The notes beneath the pieces are model-generated. The model worked only from the letters and a program-made list of their open reading frames with translations, was not told where the DNA came from and did no database searches. The position numbers and the translations under genes are program-made. A stretch of 64,000 bases of DNA. Origin: Lachancea kluyveri NRRL Y-12651. Taxonomy: Eukaryota; Ascomycota; Saccharomycetes; Saccharomycetales; Saccharomycetaceae. The stretch covers positions 868,001 to 932,000 of the forward strand of contig CM000691.1 in the NCBI GenBank assembly GCA_000149225.2, read 5' to 3'. Of the stretch, positions 1-8,205 are shown piece by piece (the first letter of the stretch is position 1; every line of letters starts with the position of its first letter).

Positions 1-735
1 AAGAATGTGAACCTTTTGCATAAGCAGCTGTTACTGATAGGAACTAGACATGACTCACATACTTTGAGATCTAAAATAGAAATGGAGACGATGCCACATT
101 GTGAAAACGTTAGAGACAGAATAGAGGCAATGAGTGGTATGGTTTCAAGCGACAAACTAGTTAAGGATTTTACGAATTTGAACGAGGAATTACAAAGAAG
201 TAAGAGACACTACAACGAATTGAAGTTGAGCAATCCGTTGAAAAAACTGCAAACTAGTAAGCTAGGAAATACAGCGCATTCCCAAGATGTTTCGTCAGCT
301 AGCGAATCTATGTATGTCTCAATGCCTATCGCTGGTGATGAGAACACGCCATTACTACAGCAGCAGCAGGATCAACAGCAGCAGCAACAACAACAGCAGA
401 TTCAACAGCAGAATACGGCTGCATTATCGCAAGACGAACTGGACTTTCACTCCATAATTCAACAAGAGCGATCCCAAGAAATATCTAGGATTCATTCTGC
501 AGTACAAGAGGTGAACGCAATTTTCCATCAGTTAGGAACACTGGTGCAGGAACAGGGAGAGCAAGTAGATACTATAGATAACAACATTTCTGGGTTGGGT
601 AATAATTTACAAAAGGCCAATGACCAGCTCGCGAATGCGGAACGCTACCAACGTAAGAAAAACAGATGTGGCATGATAACTTTAGTCGTTATTATTGTGG
701 TTACATTGATAGTAATCTTGGCAGTACTAAGTTAG
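1..735 (+). CDS. VAM3: VAM3, vacuolar Qa-SNARE (syntaxin), 5' part cut by the window edge
   Basis: The reading frame is open from base 1, so the N-terminus lies outside the window; about 244 residues are present. The fragment begins in the N-terminal helical (Habc) domain. A glutamine-rich spacer follows around bases 355-415. The SNARE motif starts near DELDFHSIIQQERS and includes the zero-layer region EQGEQVD. The C-terminal membrane anchor follows a basic KKNRCG stretch and ends LAVLS. Vam3 is the vacuolar t-SNARE for homotypic vacuole fusion and for Golgi-to-vacuole traffic. Alignment from memory to S. cerevisiae Vam3 is strong in the SNARE motif and in the segment around residues HTLRSKIE. 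The other endosomal syntaxin, Pep12, fits less well. The position next to RGS2 and LEU4/9 matches YOR106W. Confidence 0.93.
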   Translation, partial: KNVNLLHKQLLLIGTRHDSHTLRSKIEMETMPHCENVRDRIEAMSGMVSSDKLVKDFTNLNEELQRSKRHYNELKLSNPLKKLQTSKLGNTAHSQDVSSASESMYVSMPIAGDENTPLLQQQQDQQQQQQQQQIQQQNTAALSQDELDFHSIIQQERSQEISRIHSAVQEVNAIFHQLGTLVQEQGEQVDTIDNNISGLGNNLQKANDQLANAERYQRKKNRCGMITLVVIIVVTLIVILAVLS

Positions 736-912
736 ATTTCCTATGTACAGGGAAATACATACTAAAAAGCTCGTGTTAGTATTATTATTATTGTTATTAT
801 TAATTTTTTTTTTCTTCTAAAAAAAAAAAACGATTAAATGCTGAGAATTCTTGCCGCAGACAAGACGTTCAAAAGTGGAATTTGAGCTCTTAGGCTCAGT
901 TATGTGCTGCTT

Positions 913-2703
913 TTAAAACTTTGTTTCCTCTACAGAATAATCTGAATTTTTGTCCAAAGAGTTGCCTTCTGCCGAGGCTTCATCGCTTATTTTCCTTATC
1001 AACTGTCTTCTTACGCTTTCAACTTCTTCGATATTGTTGGCATCGCTTTGCTCCATCACCAAATTTTTTAAAAGTTTGTTTTCCATCTCTAGAGTATGAA
1101 TACGCTGTTGCAAGCCCATTGCTAGTTCGTTCAACTCTTGGACAGAATTTTCCAACTCCTGCTCCTTTAGTTTGCGCTTCTGATGGGCTTTGAAATGATG
1201 CTGTGCTGGATTTATTTTGTTATTTGTAGAAGAGGTATTCTTGGAACCGTTGATAGAAGGGTTGTGTGTTGAAGTAGTAGACATGGGCCGGCTCAAATCA
1301 TGTGCAGAAGAACCTGGGATAGATAGTGAATTCACACGTTCGGCTCCTAACTCAACAGTGTTTTCTTTCGAACTGTCGGAAGGATGAGGTGTGATCAAAG
1401 GTTCGTTGATTTTCACAGACGGATGCCTCTCTCCCCCTTTAGTCTCTTTAGAATGTTTTGCCTCTTGCTTCTTTTGTTTGTTAACATCCACCAGGGAATG
1501 AAAGAAGCTGTCCATGGTTATTGGAGTAGTAGAGCTTACGTCGTCATTTGTATTTACATTTTCATTAGCATGCGAGTGAGTAACATCCAGCCCGCTGAAT
1601 TGCGAATGCTCTAATGGTTGATGTGGTTGGAACCGTTGGTCATCAGAAGGGTTGTTCGAAGCCCTTTTATTTTTTTTCTCATTGAACAAAACCTCCAGGA
1701 GAAAGTTTGCCAAACCGTCCTCGTTTCGTATGGATGTATTAAGAACGTTGGTGCCCTCACGGCCTTTCACCTTCAGCTTCTCCTTCTGGTGGTTTGCTAT
1801 AATGGCGGCTATTGCTTCGATTTGATCCGAGGTAAAACCAACGCTTTGTAGAGTGCTGTAGGCTCCTGGCGGTACAGAGACTTTGGGCAACAGGGCTAGC
1901 AGTGTTCCTGTTGGGATCGCAGAATAATCAGGCATTTGGATCGGAAGATACGACTGCTGCTGAGACTGGTAAGGGGTGGCGGTTTGCGTGACTGTATTCT
2001 GGTTTGTGCTCGGGGTACCGGAAATAGAGTAAGGTTGTGCGTTGCTGTTACTGCTTGCCAGAAAGTTGCTCAGCGGCGACGCGGAGTGGTTGACATGAGC
2101 CGTCTGCTGAGGCTGTAAGTGTGAATCGACCACGTCGAAGTTGGTAAACCCACCATGGTCGTCCGCTGGCGAACTCGTGCTGCTGTTGTTCCTGTTTCTA
2201 GAAGAAAACCGCTGTCTAGTGTTATCGTACTGGGACGCCAAAAAAAAGTTCCTTCTTTGGGTTAGAAAATGTGGATTCCTGTGGCGATTCGTACCATTGC
2301 TGGTATTACTCATCTCGTTCGAATTAATCTCATTGTCACGGACGCCGTCTGGCTGATCATTGGACCCGTCGTTGTTGTCGTGACTTGGTTTTTCCTCGTC
2401 TGGAAATATAAAGGACTCATCAGCAAACGCACTTAGCTCTGCTGCCAACCGTTCATCCAAACCGACACCGCCATGGCCGCCGTGGTTGTTGGCGCTGCTG
2501 TTGTTGACAGCACCAGTGCCCATGACCGAATCAAAAGACGTAAAGTCGTTTTCCAGATCGGGCATGAAGTTATCGACGTATGCTAGCTGTTCCAATAGGA
2601 TGCTGGGAGTGATGTTTGGATCGTTATGCAGGTTGCTCGAGTCCTGGTTATCGTTGGCGTCGTCACCGAACAGGTTTGACAAATGGTCGTTGTTGAAGCT
2701 CAT
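913..2703 (-). CDS. MET4: MET4, bZIP transcriptional activator of sulfur metabolism
   Basis: Encodes 596 residues, starting at the ATG at 2701-2703. Met4 is the activator of sulfate assimilation and methionine/SAM synthesis; it is recruited to DNA by Cbf1-Met28 and Met31/32 and inhibited by SCF-Met30. Features seen: an N-terminal acidic region with ILLEQLAYVDNF (about residues 36-47); the conserved block LDERLAAELSAFADESFIF (about 82-100), which corresponds to the ubiquitin-interacting region of the S. cerevisiae protein; NPHFLTQRRN (about 143-152), near its known ubiquitylated segment; a central conserved block with LLALLPKVSVPPGAY (about 268-282); and a C-terminal leucine zipper from about residue 515. 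The basic region is weak, as known for Met4, which does not bind DNA alone. It is shorter than the roughly 670-residue S. cerevisiae protein. Transcribed divergently from RGS2. Confidence 0.93.
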   Translation of the reverse strand: MSFNNDHLSNLFGDDANDNQDSSNLHNDPNITPSILLEQLAYVDNFMPDLENDFTSFDSVMGTGAVNNSSANNHGGHGGVGLDERLAAELSAFADESFIFPDEEKPSHDNNDGSNDQPDGVRDNEINSNEMSNTSNGTNRHRNPHFLTQRRNFFLASQYDNTRQRFSSRNRNNSSTSSPADDHGGFTNFDVVDSHLQPQQTAHVNHSASPLSNFLASSNSNAQPYSISGTPSTNQNTVTQTATPYQSQQQSYLPIQMPDYSAIPTGTLLALLPKVSVPPGAYSTLQSVGFTSDQIEAIAAIIANHQKEKLKVKGREGTNVLNTSIRNEDGLANFLLEVLFNEKKNKRASNNPSDDQRFQPHQPLEHSQFSGLDVTHSHANENVNTNDDVSSTTPITMDSFFHSLVDVNKQKKQEAKHSKETKGGERHPSVKINEPLITPHPSDSSKENTVELGAERVNSLSIPGSSAHDLSRPMSTTSTHNPSINGSKNTSSTNNKINPAQHHFKAHQKRKLKEQELENSVQELNELAMGLQQRIHTLEMENKLLKNLVMEQSDANNIEEVESVRRQLIRKISDEASAEGNSLDKNSDYSVEETKF

Positions 2704-2875
2704 GCTCGTGCAAGTGTGCAGCGCTACTGTCGTTCAGAGTTGGGCAGTCGGTCACTCGATCAGTCGCAGTGTTGAAAACTTTTCTACACCTTACACACTC
2801 ATCGGCAAAAGCTAGATATTATTCGGTGAACATGATTAAGTGTCTACAACAAAGAGAGTAAGGGAAAGACACCCG

Positions 2876-2939
2876 TCACGTGGTGTGATAAGAAAAGCCA
2901 CAGCCACACTTACGTACAAAGATACAGCACATCACGTGC
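2876..2939. promoter_or_regulatory. Cluster of Cbf1 (TCACGTG) and Met31/32-like (GCCACAG) sites upstream of MET4
   Basis: TCACGTG lies at 2876-2882 and again at 2933-2939; GCCACAG, the complement of CTGTGGC, lies between them at 2897-2903. These are the core motifs of the Cbf1-Met4-Met28 and Met31/32 complexes. The cluster is about 170-240 bases upstream of the MET4 start codon. Binding is inferred from the motifs only. Confidence 0.6.
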
Positions 2940-3123
2940 CCATGAGAGAGAGAGAGAGACAGAGGTCTTCCCAGCCTGAGGTTACCAACGTCGCAGCGAA
3001 GCAAGAAAGATGGCGGGAAATGGCGGAGGTGAGACTCCTTCCATTGGCAAGGACTCCAGGATATGAAACCGCTCCATAAACGGGGCACAGATACGCACAC
3101 TAATCGCCGTCGGAAGCATATGA

Positions 3124-3160
3124 TGAAAACAAAAACAAAAACAAAAACAAAAACGAAAAG
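3124..3160. repeat. Short A-rich tandem repeat (AAAAAC-type units)
   Basis: Several consecutive copies of a six-base AAAAAC unit grade into AAAACG and AAAAGC units. It lies in the MET4/RGS2 intergenic region. A nucleosome-excluding role of the A-rich tract is only an inference. Confidence 0.7.
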
Positions 3161-3592
3161 CAAAAGCAGAAGCAATAGCAAGAGCGAAGGTGAGGGCGAG
3201 AGCAAGAAAATGAGATGTTCAGGAGCAGTCTAGGCTTACCCCATATGGAGAAAGCGGTGTTACTGTCCGGAGGAAGAAGATTTACGCCAAATAATGTATC
3301 ACGATGGCTGGCACATCTATGCAAATCAAGCATACTTCCTTCCCACTTGTCCGTTTTGCGGATAAACGGCCGCAGGGCACCCTCTTGTTTCTTTTTTTTT
3401 GTTCTTTTTTTTGTTTTTGGAATGAGAAAAAAGAAACGTGAATGGTGTCGAGAAACGCTATACAAAACTAACGGGTCGAAGTATCTGATGACACAAAAGC
3501 TTTTGAGAACAAGTAGATTACTTTAGTAAACGGAACATAGCCAAGGGCAAGGCTGACTCCAAGATAGTGACTGGGTGTTACAGATTCCTGGT

Positions 3593-4369
3593 ATGATCTC
3601 CACTACGCCAACTTTGGAGGATATACTGGCGCAGAGTCGATCTGTCAATTATCCCCCACCAACTGATAGCGTGTATTCGTTGGCAGCTTTCCACGATTTT
3701 CTGAAAAGCACACATTGTGATGAAAACCTACAGTTTATTCTGATAACAGATTCTTTTGTTAGTGATGAGTACCACACGCCGGCTGAGAGATTTCCTTTAA
3801 AGCTGTGGAACAATAGCGTCTATTTGCAATTTCTCAAACAGGACTCTCCTCAGGAATGTAATTTGCCTCAGGATATCAGAGAGGTTTTTGATCGCTGTTA
3901 CAACTCGCAAACAGCTCCGAGCAAGGAAAGCATCATGGCTGCAAGGAAACACATTTGGGCTCTACTGCAGGACGCCTTCAACAAGTTTCATAGAAAGGTA
4001 AAATGCGATGTGGAGGGCTGCGACTGTGGTACCCCATCGTATGTCCCTCTTTTGTCGTCAGTTGTTCCTGGGAAAAGGCACAGCGACGTGCTGTGTCCTT
4101 CGCTCAGCGAGTCTGCAATCTCGGATGACGATGAGCATGAGCCGATTGTGAGGTGTCCCCCTCAAAGACCCCGGTTGAAGACAGATGTTGCATGCTACCA
4201 AAAGTCTAGTCCACTCCAGACGCCGTCGTCTTCTTTTTCAAATAGCAGTGGACTGAGCTCTGCAAGGCTAAAGACCACCGGCAAGAAGCTGGTGTACAAA
4301 TTCAAGTTCAACAGAAGGAGCAGTAGTTCTAGCTCGAATGGTGGACACCAGTCAACAGAGAATATATGA
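3593..4369 (+). CDS. RGS2: RGS2-type regulator of G-protein signalling
   Basis: Encodes 258 residues from the ATG at 3593-3595. An in-frame GTG six codons upstream leaves the frame open but is not a likely yeast start. The N-terminal half has the RGS-domain pattern: SLAAFHDFLKSTHCDENLQF (helical entry), then WNNSVYLQFLK, ECNLPQDIREVFDRCY and HIWALLQDAFNKF. The C-terminal half is serine-rich, with a basic end. In S. cerevisiae Rgs2 is the GTPase-activating protein for Gpa2 in the glucose-sensing cAMP pathway. The name rests on the RGS-like pattern plus position between VAM3 and LEU4/9 (YOR107W); sequence similarity outside the RGS core is low. Confidence 0.78.
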   Translation: MISTTPTLEDILAQSRSVNYPPPTDSVYSLAAFHDFLKSTHCDENLQFILITDSFVSDEYHTPAERFPLKLWNNSVYLQFLKQDSPQECNLPQDIREVFDRCYNSQTAPSKESIMAARKHIWALLQDAFNKFHRKVKCDVEGCDCGTPSYVPLLSSVVPGKRHSDVLCPSLSESAISDDDEHEPIVRCPPQRPRLKTDVACYQKSSPLQTPSSSFSNSSGLSSARLKTTGKKLVYKFKFNRRSSSSSSNGGHQSTENI

Positions 4370-5924
4370 CACTGTTGTTGAAGGTTTGGATGAGGAAGGA
4401 GAAGGAGAGAAAAAGACTAAGAATCTTTACGAGATCCAAACATTTCAACGCTTTTGCATAAAATGTATCAACCCTAGAGATAGAGACTTATGGATTTAAA
4501 AACAGCACACGTTAAATGAAGACGACGACAACAACAACTACGAGAAAAAGAAAGAAAGAAAAAAAAAAAAAAAAAAAAAAAAAAAGAATAAAAAAACGTC
4601 TGTAATAATAAGCACCAAAATGCATCCAACACGTTTTATGTGTAATTTCATAGAGTATAGAAGCAACATCAACAAGCTATAAGTGGATATCCTGCAAACC
4701 ACTTACTAATGAAACTAAGCAATATTCTGGGCACAGACGTGTCTTTCGTTCCCATTTTTTTTTCTCCATCAACATGTCACATTTAAGGCCTTGTACGATC
4801 TTCGAAGGTATTGGCACCGCTGTGTGTTACCGTCTGTTGCATTTTCCAGGTTTGTGTACTAACGACTTTAAAGAACATTCCAAGTTTTGAACACCAAGTT
4901 CCAAAAGAAAAAAAAAAAAAATTGACGCACAAGTTTAAAAGCAGCCTTAAGAGCTGATAATTCTACAGGGAAAATTACATGCCTTTCGACTGTTTGCAAG
5001 TTGAAACGGAACTTACGAACATTAACCGCTTTCGACGAAACCTCCTCCAGAGCACACTTAAAACATCGAAGCTACTGGCAATACCATCAGGATTACAGAA
5101 GGTCAAAAAAAAAAAGCCACTTGCTAAATTCTGAAAACTTTACGTGTAGATAAAGTGACCCTCCGGTACGAACAACCAACTGTACAAAGATCGACCGCAA
5201 GCACCAGAAAGAAAACGTATATCTGCTGCTATTTTTTCTTAAAAAGTCGACACCTTTTGAACGTAGACACCTTTTTTTTCCACTGCGTCGGAATCTCTGT
5301 CGTTGATGCATTTGACAACCGTTGCGGAGTTTGCACAACGACAGAGAAGCTGGAGTTGCTTGTAAAATAAAAAATAAAAAAATAAAAGATAGGAGAGTAG
5401 TAACAGAAGTGTATACGTTAAGCTATGATAGAATTACAACAGAACGGATAAAAAAAAAAAGACAGTAACTTTAGCATGCTTTGGAACGCTATGGCTACAT
5501 GGCCACCTTTGCAAACCCGCCTCGGGCCTACGGAGTTTATGAGCGTCTGTTTAGGTGACAAGAAAGGAATAAAGCTTAAGCCATCAGAGCGGAATGTAAA
5601 ATTCAGCTTTATTCTGAATCTTTATACATCTTTGCGTCTATCAGGGTTTCGTCAAACCAAAGATTTCACGTCATATGCGTAAATCTTCTTGCTTTACATG
5701 TTCGATGCGTGGTATTGGAGAACTTGTGTGTGGCCATTTTCCTTTTTTTTTTTTTCTTTTCTGTTCGGCATGGATTTTGTCAGTGAAAAATTTTGAAAAA
5801 TTTATCAGATGACTCTTAAGTGAATATTCGATTCTATATAAAAGGTTCGCATCTTTTAGTTCTTTTTGGTCCAGAAAAAAACTGGGAAAATACATACCGC
5901 AACTATTTGACAAAAAGTAACACA
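4370..5924. other. Long intergenic region between RGS2 and LEU4
   Basis: About 1.55 kb without a gene I can support. It contains an uninterrupted A tract at about 4559-4585 and several shorter A/T tracts. A 68-codon ATG frame at 5476-5682 has no recognisable features. The last 120 bases hold the LEU4 core promoter. No Leu3-type CCGGNNCCGG site was found. Confidence 0.6.
5809..5843 (+). promoter_or_regulatory. LEU4 core promoter: Gcn4-like site and TATA box
   Basis: ATGACTCTT at 5809-5817 differs from the Gcn4 consensus ATGACTCAT at one position. It is followed by a TATA box (CTATATAAAA, about 5834-5843). Both sit 80-115 bases upstream of the ATG at 5925. Their position argues that translation starts at 5925 and not at the in-frame GTG at 5820, which lies upstream of the TATA box. 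LEU4 control by Gcn4 is known in S. cerevisiae. Confidence 0.65.
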
Positions 5925-7751
5925 ATGTTCAAGAGAACTTTGGCCGTCTTTGCCCAAAATGTTGGCAAGACCATTCCTCCTGTTAAACTAGGCTATAAGA
6001 ATATGTTAAAAGATCCATCGATCAAGTACAAAGCAGCTAGAACTGTCGACCTCCCTAACAGGCAATGGCCCAACAGAACCATTACTAAAGCCCCACGTTG
6101 GTTGTCTACTGACTTGAGAGACGGTAACCAATCCTTGCCAGATCCAATGTCCGTTGAACAAAAGAAGGAATACTTCCATAAACTGGTTGATATAGGTTTT
6201 AAAGAAATCGAAGTATCTTTTCCATCTGCATCCCAAACTGACTTTGATTTTACTAGATATGCTGTCGAGAACGCTCCAGAAGATGTTACCATCCAGTGTT
6301 TGGTACAATCTCGTGAACACTTGATCAAGCGTACCGTAGAGGCCTTGACCGGTGCTAAGCGTGCCAGTATCCATACTTATCTAGCAACCAGTGATCTATT
6401 CCGTGAAGTTGTTTTCAACATGTCCCAAGAAGAAGCTATATCCAAGGCCGTCGCAGCCACCAAATTGGTTAGAAAGTTGACCAAAGACGACCCAGCACAG
6501 CAAGCCACCCGTTGGACCTACCAGTTCTCCCCAGAATGTTTCAGTGATACTCCGGTAGAATTCGCCGTCGAAATCTGTGAAGCTGTCAAGGCTGCGTGGG
6601 AACCAACCGAAGAAAACCCAATTGTTTTCAACTTACCAGCTACCGTTGAAGTCTCTACTCCAAACGTCTACGCTGATCAAATCGAATACTTCTCCACCCA
6701 TATCAGCGAGCGTGAAAAGGTCTGTATCTCTACTCATGCTCACAATGACCGTGGTTGTGGTGTTGCCGCTTCTGAACTAGGTATGTTGGCTGGTGCCGAC
6801 CGTGTTGAAGGTTGTTTGTTCGGTAACGGTGAACGTACCGGTAACGTTGACTTGGTTACTGTTGCTTTGAACATGTACACTCAAGGTGTCTCTCCAAACC
6901 TGGACTTTTCTGACATCAACTCTGTCATCGAGGTTGTTGAACGTTGTAACAAGATCCCCGTTTCTCAAAGAGCTCCATACGGTGGTGACTTGGTCGTTTG
7001 TGCTTTCTCCGGTTCTCACCAAGATGCTATCAAGAAGGGTTTCAACTTGCAAGACAAAAGACGTGCTAACGGCGACAACCTATGGAAAATCCCATACTTG
7101 CCTTTGGATCCAAAGGACATCGGTAGAGATTACGAAGCTGTTATCAGAGTCAACTCTCAATCTGGTAAAGGTGGTGCCGCTTGGGTTTTCTTGAGATCTT
7201 TAGGTTTGGACTTGCCAAGAAACATGCAGATCGAATTCTCCACTTTGGTTCAAAGCAAGGCCGACTCTGTCGGTAGAGAATTGAAGGGTGATGAAATCAC
7301 CAACCTTTTCAAGGACACTTACAACTACAACAACCAGTACAAGACCATCGAGTTGGTCGACTACGAAATTAGTAAGCAAGATAAGGACCGCAGAACCTTA
7401 ACTGGTCAAGTCGAAGTTAACGGTAAGCTTGTCGATATAGAAGGACACGGTAACGGTCCAATTTCTTCTTTGGTTGATGCCATGTCCAACTTGTTCAACG
7501 TTAAATTCGAAGTTGCCAACTACACTGAGCATTCCTTGGGCTCTGGTTCTTCTACGCAAGCCGCTTCTTTCATCCACTTGGGCTACAGATGTGATGCTAA
7601 CAATGAGAAGGCTTACCAATGGGGTGTCGGTGTTTCCGAAGATGTTGGTGAAGCTTCCATCAAGTCTATTATCTCTACTGTGAACAACATTGTCCAAAGA
7701 GGTGGTGTTGTAGTACCAGAATCTCCTTCAAAGGCATCTGGCTCAGCTTAA
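5925..7751 (+). CDS. LEU4: 2-isopropylmalate synthase (LEU4/LEU9 single-copy orthologue)
   Basis: Encodes 608 residues. It condenses acetyl-CoA with 2-oxoisovalerate, the committed step of leucine synthesis; in yeast this is largely mitochondrial. The N-terminus (MFKRTLAVFAQNVGK) is basic and hydroxyl-poor in acids, consistent with a mitochondrial presequence. The catalytic barrel shows STDLRDGNQ (about residues 61-69), the metal-binding STHAHND (about 269-275) and GNGERTGN (about 298-305). The C-terminal regulatory LeuA domain is present, with GQVEVNGK, GHGNGPISS and GSGSSTQAA; leucine feedback acts through this domain. The codons are strongly biased towards the preferred yeast set, which implies high expression. 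Length is close to S. cerevisiae Leu4 (619). One gene stands where S. cerevisiae has two (LEU4 and LEU9). Confidence 0.97.
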   Translation: MFKRTLAVFAQNVGKTIPPVKLGYKNMLKDPSIKYKAARTVDLPNRQWPNRTITKAPRWLSTDLRDGNQSLPDPMSVEQKKEYFHKLVDIGFKEIEVSFPSASQTDFDFTRYAVENAPEDVTIQCLVQSREHLIKRTVEALTGAKRASIHTYLATSDLFREVVFNMSQEEAISKAVAATKLVRKLTKDDPAQQATRWTYQFSPECFSDTPVEFAVEICEAVKAAWEPTEENPIVFNLPATVEVSTPNVYADQIEYFSTHISEREKVCISTHAHNDRGCGVAASELGMLAGADRVEGCLFGNGERTGNVDLVTVALNMYTQGVSPNLDFSDINSVIEVVERCNKIPVSQRAPYGGDLVVCAFSGSHQDAIKKGFNLQDKRRANGDNLWKIPYLPLDPKDIGRDYEAVIRVNSQSGKGGAAWVFLRSLGLDLPRNMQIEFSTLVQSKADSVGRELKGDEITNLFKDTYNYNNQYKTIELVDYEISKQDKDRRTLTGQVEVNGKLVDIEGHGNGPISSLVDAMSNLFNVKFEVANYTEHSLGSGSSTQAASFIHLGYRCDANNEKAYQWGVGVSEDVGEASIKSIISTVNNIVQRGGVVVPESPSKASGSA

Positions 7752-8205
7752 ATGAAAACCGACATGAGAACCATTAGAAAGAAAAGCTAAGATGTGTATT
7801 TATTCCAAGCACTTCTTGCTCTTTTTTTAAATAATATATTGAAATAAAAGTTACCTTTGATTTTTCAGATGTGGAAAAGGTGCAGAAAACCTCGTATTTA
7901 ACTTTAGATGAATTTTTTATTTATTTTTTTTTTTTATCTTTTTTTGATTTGTTTTATTTAATTGGATACCGGCTCTCTTTTTCTCTTTAAAAAGATTCTG
8001 TTTCCTGATAATCGTTTCCAAGCTATCGTTTCATCAGGTTATATCTATTCACTGACACTTCTCGCTTAGAAAATTTTTTTAGACGCAGAGACGGTGGCCA
8101 GTGAAATAACAAAAAAAAAAAATAAAAAAATAAGATAACCTTAGGGAGAATAGGAGTGAATTTCCAGCAAACAGCACAGAAACATCTTTTTTTAAACGAT
8201 AATTA
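7752..8205. other. Intergenic region LEU4 to INP52/53
   Basis: 454 bases, A/T-rich with long T tracts (about 7920-7950) and an A tract near 8110. I see no gene, RNA or clear regulatory site. Confidence 0.6.

Larger units (their letters stand above)
2704..3592. other. Divergent promoter region between MET4 and RGS2
   Basis: 889 bases without a supported gene. It holds two TCACGTG boxes and a GCCACAG box close to MET4, a short GA-repeat tract around 2945-2962, and an A-rich tandem repeat at 3124-3160 (units of roughly AAAAAC decaying to AAAAGC). Short reading frames here are low-complexity and have no recognisable product. Confidence 0.7.

Noticed and set aside
921-2815. Several plus-strand frames of 60-109 codons across MET4
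   Set aside because: They are antisense shadows of the MET4 coding sequence.
5476-5682. 68-codon ATG frame before LEU4
   Set aside because: No family resemblance, lies in the LEU4 promoter, and no gene is known at this position in related yeasts.
5820-5924. In-frame GTG extension upstream of LEU4
   Set aside because: It lies upstream of the TATA box, has no ATG, and does not match known isopropylmalate synthases; the ATG at 5925 gives the expected presequence.
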